Notes under the pieces: generated by a model | The model's input: the letters and a program-made list of their open reading frames with translations, nothing else | Told to the model about the DNA's origin: nothing | Databases searched by the model: none | Translations under genes and position numbers: made by a program | Assembly: GCF_030406905.1 (NCBI RefSeq) | Contig: NZ_CP129137.1 | Location: 6,107,501 to 6,171,500 of the forward strand | Length of the DNA: 64,000 nt | DNA from: Streptomyces sp. HUAS CB01 | GTDB taxonomy: Bacteria > Actinomycetota > Actinomycetes > Streptomycetales > Streptomycetaceae | Direction: 5' to 3' | Shown: positions 59,318 to 64,000 of the stretch, in pieces | How the letters are laid out: the number at the start of each line of letters is the position of its first letter | Position numbering within the stretch: the first letter of the stretch is position 1

Positions 59318-59995
59318 ATGACCGACGAGCACCGAACCGACGAGCACCGCACCGGCGCACCCCGCACCGGCGCACCCCGAACCGACGAGCCCCGCACCAC
59401 CGTCGACTTCTGGTTCGACCCCGCCTGCCCCTTCGCCTGGATCACCTCACGCTGGATGCTGGAGGTGGAGCGACTGCGCCCGGTCGACGTCCGCTTCCAC
59501 GCGATGAGCCTGTATCTGCACAACGACGGGAACGAACTCCCCGGCTGGTACCGCGACCTGGTCGACCGCTCCGTCGGGCCGGTGCGTGTCGCGGTCGCCG
59601 CCGCAGAGGCGCACGGCGAGCACGTCCTGCGGGACCTCTACACCGCCATGGGCACCCGTATCCACCGGCGGAAGGCCGAGGACTTCGACACCGTGATCGC
59701 CGAGTCGCTCGCGGAGACGGGACTCCCCGCCGCCCTCGCCGGCGCCGCGCACGACCCGGGCCTCGACGACGCGGTGCGCCGCAGCCACGAAGCCGGCAAG
59801 GACCCGGCGGGGGACGGCTACGTCGGCACGCCCACCCTCCACGTCGACGGAGCCGTCTGGTTCGGGCCCGTCCTCAACTCCGTGCCCCGGGGGGAGGAGG
59901 CGGGGCGGCTCTTCGACAGCTTCCGTGTGCTCGCCGGCCACCCGGACTTCTTCGAACTGAAGCGCACCCGCACGGGGAAGCTCGACCCGCACTGA
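59318..59995 (+). CDS. DsbA-fold oxidoreductase-like protein (Rv2466c-type)
   Basis: The 225-residue product has a thioredoxin/DsbA fold: [19 protein letters not shown] (residues 29-47), a helical insert, and [12 protein letters not shown] with the cis-proline region. It resembles the mycothiol-dependent nitroreductase Rv2466c of mycobacteria, which has a CPWC centre. Here only the first cysteine of the pair (Cys37, CPFA) remains, so a monothiol mechanism with mycothiol is likely. The N-terminal 25 residues are five pentapeptide units [15 protein letters not shown] encoded by a 15-bp repeat, which is an unusual extension. Confidence 0.85.
   Translation: MTDEHRTDEHRTGAPRTGAPRTDEPRTTVDFWFDPACPFAWITSRWMLEVERLRPVDVRFHAMSLYLHNDGNELPGWYRDLVDRSVGPVRVAVAAAEAHGEHVLRDLYTAMGTRIHRRKAEDFDTVIAESLAETGLPAALAGAAHDPGLDDAVRRSHEAGKDPAGDGYVGTPTLHVDGAVWFGPVLNSVPRGEEAGRLFDSFRVLAGHPDFFELKRTRTGKLDPH
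59321..59395. repeat. Five tandem 15-bp units at the 5' end of the DsbA-like gene
   Basis: Units ACCGACGAGCACCG(A/C) (twice), ACCGGCGCACCCCG(C/A) (twice) and ACCGACGAGCCCCGC follow the start codon without interruption. They encode Thr-(Asp/Gly)-(Glu/Ala)-(His/Pro)-Arg pentapeptides. In-frame slippage would only change the tail length. Confidence 0.85.
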
Positions 59996-60026
59996 GCCGC
60001 CGGATCCCGGCAGTGGGCAGGGCCCC

Positions 60027-60800
60027 TCAGCCCGCGGCCGCGAGGCGGCGCACCGCCCGGGCCTCGTCGTACCGGCGCAGCATCAGCCGGGCCAGCGCGG
60101 GTGACGGCCCGAGGACGTCGGCCAGTACCTCCGCGCCCGCCGCCCGCGCGCCGTCCGCGATCCGGTCGGGCAGCCGGCCGGGGGCGATGACGTACGGTGC
60201 CACCGCCACCCGGGCCACGCCTTCGGCGCGCAGCGCCCGCACCGCGTCCTCGGGACGGGGCGGGCTCGCGGCCGTGACGGCGGAGGCGAACGCAGGCCGC
60301 ACGGCGCACCAACCGGTGTGCCGCAGCTCCCGCGCCATGTCAGCGATCACTGCGATCGCCTCCGGGTCGGAGGAGCCCGCCGAGGCCAGGACGACCCCGG
60401 TCGAGCGCTTGTCGGCCGGGGCCAGCCCGGCCTCGTACAGCCGCTGTTCGACGGCGTCCAGCAGCAGCGGGGACGGGCCCAGCACCCCGGCCTGGGCGAG
60501 GCGCAGCCGCGGATGCCTGGCCCGTGCCTCGTTCAGCACGGACGGGATGTCCGTCTTCGCGTGGAAGGCGCGGGTCAGCAGCAGCGGCAGCGCGACCACG
60601 TCCCCCACTCCGTCGTTCGCCATCCGCTCCAGGACCTGAGGCACGGACGGCGCGTTGAAGTCCAGGAACGCCGTGCTCACCCGCAGCCCGGGCTCCCGCG
60701 ACCGGATGTGCCGCACGAGGGCGTGCACGGTCGCGGCGTGCCGCGGGTCGCGGCTGCCGTGGGCGACGACGAGAAGGGCGGGGCGGTCGGGGCCGTGCAC
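60027..60800 (-). CDS. Sirohydrochlorin ferrochelatase-type (CbiX/SirB) chelatase
   Basis: The 257-residue product has a CbiX-like N-terminal half (LLVVAHGSRDPR with His14, the metal-binding histidine of class II chelatases) and a second, similar half (GVVLASAGSSDP), so it is a tandem-domain form. It probably inserts iron into sirohydrochlorin to make siroheme for sulfite reductase. The GTG at 60800 lies nine bases after the permease stop, so it belongs to the sulfur operon. Confidence 0.88.
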   Translation of the reverse strand: MHGPDRPALLVVAHGSRDPRHAATVHALVRHIRSREPGLRVSTAFLDFNAPSVPQVLERMANDGVGDVVALPLLLTRAFHAKTDIPSVLNEARARHPRLRLAQAGVLGPSPLLLDAVEQRLYEAGLAPADKRSTGVVLASAGSSDPEAIAVIADMARELRHTGWCAVRPAFASAVTAASPPRPEDAVRALRAEGVARVAVAPYVIAPGRLPDRIADGARAAGAEVLADVLGPSPALARLMLRRYDEARAVRRLAAAG

Positions 60801-60809
60801 GGGATCAGC

Positions 60810-61724
60810 TCAGCTCTTGACGAGGAGCCCGCGGCTGCGGAGCACCCAGCGCTCCAGCGGGCTGAAGACGAGCAGGTCGACGGCGATACCGACGATCAGG
60901 ATCAGGATGATCGCCAGGAACACGCCGGGCATGTCGATGTTGTTGCGGCCGTTCTCCAGCAACTGCCCCAGCCCCAGACCCAGGTCGGGGGAGGAGGCGA
61001 TGATCTCCGCGGCCATCAGAGAGCGCCAGGAGAAGGCCCAGCCCTGCTTCAGACCGGCCAGGTAGCCCGGGAGGGCCGCCGGCATGACGATGTGCCAGGT
61101 GCCCTTCAGACCCGTGGCGCCGAGCGTCCGCCCGGCCCGCAGGAACAGCGGCGGCACCTGGTCGACACCGGACACGAGCCCGTTCGCGATCGACGGCACC
61201 GCGCCGAGCAGGATCACCGCGTACATCATCGAGTCGTTCAGGCCCAGCCAGATGACGGCCGGCGGCACCCAGGCCACCGACGGCAGCGACTGCAGACCGG
61301 ACAGGATCGGGCCGATCGCTGCGCGGACGACCTTCACCCGCGACACCAGCAGACCCAGCGGGGTACCGATGGCCAGGGCCAGCAGAAAGCCGAACAGGCC
61401 GCGCGACACGCTGGTCCAGATGACCTCGAGCAGGGTGCCCTGCAGCCACATGTCGGACAGGCCCGCCCACACCGCGGACGGAGCGGGCAGCTTGTCCTCG
61501 GTCGTGACGCGCGCCGAGACGAGGACCTGCCACACCACGACGACGAGTGCGACCGCCACGACCGGCGGCACGACCTTCCTGACGAGGACCTCGCGGACCG
61601 GAGTGCGGCGGACCTCCACGGCGTCGAGCGCGTCCAGGCCGGCCTCGAGGCCGGCGAGGTCGTCCGGCCGGGCGGGCGAGGTGCCCGCCTTCGCGCCGTC
61701 GTCGCGGACGTCAGTGCTGGCCAT
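60810..61724 (-). CDS. Sulfonate/nitrate-type ABC transporter permease
   Basis: The 304-residue permease has an N-terminal cytosolic tail of about 50 residues, six membrane helices, and the EAA-type loop GRTLGATGLKGTWHIVMPAALP. Sequence such as GLQSLPSVAWVPPAVIWLGL is typical of the SsuC/TauC/NrtB family. The ATG at 61724, with GGGGAGA upstream, makes it overlap the ATPase gene by 14 bp. A longer start at GTG 61742 is possible. Confidence 0.92.
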   Translation of the reverse strand: MASTDVRDDGAKAGTSPARPDDLAGLEAGLDALDAVEVRRTPVREVLVRKVVPPVVAVALVVVVWQVLVSARVTTEDKLPAPSAVWAGLSDMWLQGTLLEVIWTSVSRGLFGFLLALAIGTPLGLLVSRVKVVRAAIGPILSGLQSLPSVAWVPPAVIWLGLNDSMMYAVILLGAVPSIANGLVSGVDQVPPLFLRAGRTLGATGLKGTWHIVMPAALPGYLAGLKQGWAFSWRSLMAAEIIASSPDLGLGLGQLLENGRNNIDMPGVFLAIILILIVGIAVDLLVFSPLERWVLRSRGLLVKS

Positions 61725-62502
61725 GTCGGCGGATCTCCCCACGCAGTTGTTCAGTGATCTCTACGGACAGCTCCGCCACGGCGGCGTCCTCGATACGGCG
61801 CGGCTGCGGAATGTCCACCGTCCACTCGCGGGCCACCCGGCCCGGCCGTGACGACAGCAGGACCACGCGCTGCGCGAGCCGTACCGCCTCGCGGACGTTG
61901 TGCGTGACGAACAGGACCGACACGTTCGTCTCGCGCCAGATCCGGGTCAGCTCGTCGTGGAGCACGTCACGCGTGATGGCGTCGAGCGCCGCGAACGGCT
62001 CGTCCATCAGCAGCAGGTCGCTGTCCTGTGCGAGCGCCCGGGCCAGCGCGACGCGCTGGCGCATGCCGCCCGAGAGCTCGTGGACGCGCTTGCGGTGCGC
62101 GCCGCCGAGCCGGACCAGCTCCAGCAGCCGCTCCGCCTCGGAGCGGCGCTCGGCCTTGGGGACCCCGCGCAGCCGCAGGGCCAGTTCGATGTTCTTGCCC
62201 GCGGTCAGCCACGGGAAGAGGGCGTGCTCCTGGAACATCAGGGCGGGCCGCCCGCCCGGCGTCGCGATGGAGCCGGCGGTCGGCCGGTCCAGCCCCGCGA
62301 TCAGGTTGAGCAGCGTGGACTTCCCGCATCCCGACGCCCCGAGGATGGTGACGAACTCGCCGGGGGCGACATCGAGACTGATGTCGTCGAGGACGAGCTG
62401 CGATCCGGCCGGGCCGGAGAAGGACTTCGAGACGTGCTCGATCCTGGCGGCGTGCGACACCGCGGTGGTGTCCTCGGCAGCCTTGGCAAGCGTGGTGGCC
62501 AT
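61711..62502 (-). CDS. Sulfonate/nitrate-type ABC transporter ATP-binding protein
   Basis: The 263-residue ATPase has Walker A GASGCGKST, the Q-loop in LMFQEHALFPWL, signature LSGGMRQRVALARAL, Walker B DLLLMDEPFAALD and the H-loop FVTHNVREAV. It belongs to the SsuB/TauB/NrtD group. AGGAGG lies eight bases upstream of the ATG at 62502. The upstream solute-binding-protein gene stops 38 bp before, and the permease follows with overlap, so all are in one transcript. Confidence 0.95.
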   Translation of the reverse strand: MATTLAKAAEDTTAVSHAARIEHVSKSFSGPAGSQLVLDDISLDVAPGEFVTILGASGCGKSTLLNLIAGLDRPTAGSIATPGGRPALMFQEHALFPWLTAGKNIELALRLRGVPKAERRSEAERLLELVRLGGAHRKRVHELSGGMRQRVALARALAQDSDLLLMDEPFAALDAITRDVLHDELTRIWRETNVSVLFVTHNVREAVRLAQRVVLLSSRPGRVAREWTVDIPQPRRIEDAAVAELSVEITEQLRGEIRRHGQH

Positions 62503-62540
62503 GGTCGTCACCTCCTGGGAACGTTCGGGGACTCGCGTGC

Positions 62541-63650
62541 CTACTTCGCGCCGAGACCGGCGTCGGCGACCTCGGGCCTGCCCTCGGCCTTCAGCACCTT
62601 GTTCAGCAGCGTCAGGTCGTAGATGCCGTTCAGATCGGGCTCGTCGATCAGCTCGGCCTTCACCGCCCACTCCGACTGCGTCTTGAGCGTGGCGGCCAGC
62701 GGGTCGTCCGTGATCCGGATGCTCGGCCAGGCCGGGTCGATGACCTCCGGGGCGAGCTCCTTGCCGGTCTCGGCCTTCAGCGCCGCGTTGGCGGACGCCT
62801 TGGCCTTCTCCGGGTTGGCGTTGATCCAGGCGTTCGTCTTCACCGTGCCGCGCAGCACGGCCTCGACGACGTCCGGGTGCTCCTTCAGGAACGTCTGCGA
62901 CACGATGACGTTCGTGATCACGAACTGCTTGCCGGGCCACAGGGCCGTCTCGTCGAGGAGGACCTTCGCGCCCTCGGAGACCAGCTTGGACGCGGTCGGC
63001 TCCGGCACCCAGGCGCCGTCGATGGAGCCGGACTTGTAGGCGTCCGGGGTGACCTTGTTGTCCGTACGGACCACGGAGACATCGCCCTTGCCGCTCTCCG
63101 CGTCGACCTTCCAGCCCTTCCCGGACACCCAGTTCAGGAACGCGACGTCCTGGGTGTTGCCCTTCTGCGGGGTGGCGATCCGCTTGCCCTTGATGTCGTC
63201 CAGGGTCTTGATCCGGTCCGGGTTGACCACGAGTTTCACACCGCCGGACGCGGAACCGGAGATGATCCGCAGGTTCTTGCCCTGGGACTTCACGTACCCG
63301 TTGATGGACGGCGAGGGCCCGATGAAGCCGATGTCGAGGGAACCGCCGTTGAGGGCCTCGATCTCGGACGGGCCGGCGTTGAAGGTCTGCGGCGCGATTC
63401 TGGTGCCGCCGAGTTCCTTCTGGATCAGGCCTTCCTGGACGCCGACGAGGGCGGTGGCGTGGGTCAGGTTGGGGAAGTAGCCGATGCGGACGGTGTCGGC
63501 GGAGAGCTTCTTGCCCTCGGCGGCGACCTCGGACCTCTTGTCCTCCTTGGCCTCGGAGCCGTAGCCGCAGGCGGTGGCGGCGACGGCCAGCAGGGGGAGG
63601 GCGGCGGCAGCGGCGAGACCGCGGCGCAGGGTCGTACGGGATGCAGGCAC
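62541..63650 (-). CDS. Sulfonate/nitrate-type ABC transporter substrate-binding lipoprotein
   Basis: The 369-residue product (GTG start) has a lipoprotein signal, RTTLRRGLAAAAALPLL then AVAATACGYG with the lipobox Cys near residue 28. The body is of the SsuA/NrtA/TauA type: VRIGYFPNLTHATALVGVQ, FNAGPSEIEALNGGSLDIGF and PSPSINGYVKSQG, with PDAYKSGSIDGAWVPEP in the second lobe. Linkage with cysN and a siroheme chelatase indicates sulfur-compound uptake (alkanesulfonates or sulfate) rather than nitrate. A longer in-frame start near 63821 would place a Pro-rich run before the signal and is unlikely. Confidence 0.92.
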   Translation of the reverse strand: MPASRTTLRRGLAAAAALPLLAVAATACGYGSEAKEDKRSEVAAEGKKLSADTVRIGYFPNLTHATALVGVQEGLIQKELGGTRIAPQTFNAGPSEIEALNGGSLDIGFIGPSPSINGYVKSQGKNLRIISGSASGGVKLVVNPDRIKTLDDIKGKRIATPQKGNTQDVAFLNWVSGKGWKVDAESGKGDVSVVRTDNKVTPDAYKSGSIDGAWVPEPTASKLVSEGAKVLLDETALWPGKQFVITNVIVSQTFLKEHPDVVEAVLRGTVKTNAWINANPEKAKASANAALKAETGKELAPEVIDPAWPSIRITDDPLAATLKTQSEWAVKAELIDEPDLNGIYDLTLLNKVLKAEGRPEVADAGLGAK

Positions 63651-63774
63651 GGGAGGTCTTCCTCTCGGGGGCCCGGTTCCTACGTCCCCCGGTGGTTCCG
63701 GGTGGTGCGGGACGTGGCCGGGAGATCGGCGGGTCTGTGTCTTCGTCTGTGGCGCGGCCGGGGTGTCGCGCAGG

Positions 63775-63876
63775 TCATCGGACACATCGCGTGACACCTC
63801 CCGAACCCGCGCCGAGGACACCGCTGCCCACGCGGCCGCCCTCCTTGGCGAAGGTCGCGTACACGTCGATCGTCAT
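63775..63876 (-). CDS. Possible 33-residue peptide coupled to cysN
   Basis: An ATG overlaps the cysN stop by one base (TGATG) and gives MTIDVYATFAKEGGRVGSGV then LGAGSGGVTRCVR before a TGA. Its first 18 codons all end in G or C, as real genes here do, but the later ones do not. There is no homologue that I recognise. It lies just before the ABC transporter genes, where small cysteine-responsive leader peptides are known in Streptomyces, though only one Cys is present. Real or not is uncertain. Confidence 0.3.
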   Translation of the reverse strand: MTIDVYATFAKEGGRVGSGVLGAGSGGVTRCVR

Positions 63877-64000
63877 CAGAAGTCCCACCCCTCGTCGTCC
63901 TGGGCCTGCGCGGGCACGGCGGCGGCGAAGGACTCGCCCGCCATACCCGCCGCCAGGGTCGTGCCGTCCGCCGGGTCGATCAGCAGGAAGGACCCGGTAC
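63876..64000 (-). CDS. cysN: Sulfate adenylyltransferase subunit 1, C-terminus (partial)
   Basis: Only the last 41 residues are in the window, ending GSFLLIDPADGTTLAAGM then AGESFAAAVP and DDEGWDF. The motif (T)GSFLLIDPADGTTLAAGM is the conserved end of the CysN beta-barrel. CysN is the GTPase subunit that, with CysD, activates sulfate to adenosine 5'-phosphosulfate. The gene extends beyond position 64000 on the minus strand. Its position upstream of the sulfonate transporter operon matches the sulfur-assimilation cluster of Streptomyces. Confidence 0.85.
   Translation of the reverse strand, partial: TGSFLLIDPADGTTLAAGMAGESFAAAVPAQAQDDEGWDF

Noticed and set aside
62541..63821. A longer substrate-binding protein beginning near 63821.
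   Set aside because: The extra 57 residues are Pro/Arg-rich and would precede the lipoprotein signal; the GTG at 63650 has a suitable upstream region.

Overview
This 64 kb window is chromosomal DNA of a high-GC actinomycete, almost certainly a Streptomyces. G+C is very high with strong third-position GC bias, GTG starts are frequent, and gene sets are typical of the genus: murC-msrB, Scr1-like XRE/DUF397 pairs with a small ATP-binding protein, a SAV2148-type HEPN protein, sugar ABC operons without their own ATPase, and a cysN-linked sulfonate transporter. No rRNA, tRNA or CRISPR array was seen. The window starts inside zapE and ends inside cysN.

Region 1 (0-16.5 kb) is mostly housekeeping and regulation: a zapE-like ATPase, a repeat-rich gap, a RibD-type reductase, murC, msrB, a RelE/HigB-XRE toxin-antitoxin operon between two nearly identical terminator hairpins, a MerR regulator divergent from an alpha/beta hydrolase behind a 19-bp-spacer promoter, an arginase-fold enzyme, an XRE/DUF397/anti-sigma-like trio around a perfect 25-bp palindrome, a VOC protein, a P-loop kinase, a SUKH-like protein, an SDR/TetR divergent pair, a DUF1444 protein and an M24 peptidase.

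Region 2 (16.5-19.4 kb) is a decayed accessory island. It holds the 3' remnant of an IS5-like transposase, an apparently intact immunity-type gene, a truncated and twice-frameshifted Hint-domain polymorphic toxin, and an N-terminally truncated FG-GAP repeat fragment joined to it in opposite orientation.

Region 3 (19.4-45 kb) is carbon metabolism. treZ, treY and glgX can turn glycogen into trehalose. tkt-gnd-zwf form a pentose-phosphate operon, followed by a beta-phosphoglucomutase-like HAD gene overlapping a GH65 phosphorylase, so a disaccharide could be split by phosphate and fed through glucose-6-phosphate into the pentose-phosphate pathway. Between treZ and tkt lie a GH1 beta-glucosidase, a GNAT protein, an unusual operon of a divergent HSP90 ATPase and a 1087-residue TPR-like protein, a likely relic of an IS605/TnpB element end, an FHA protein and a tandem universal stress protein.

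Region 4 (45-64 kb) carries a secreted protein and a divergent copper-amine-oxidase-like protein, the HEPN protein, a DnaQ-type exonuclease, an APH-fold kinase, a sugar ABC importer, a macrolide-type glycosyltransferase with a palindrome in its promoter, a secreted subtilisin, several small conserved proteins, and the sulfur-assimilation end: cysN (partial), a sulfonate-type ABC transporter and a sirohydrochlorin-type chelatase.
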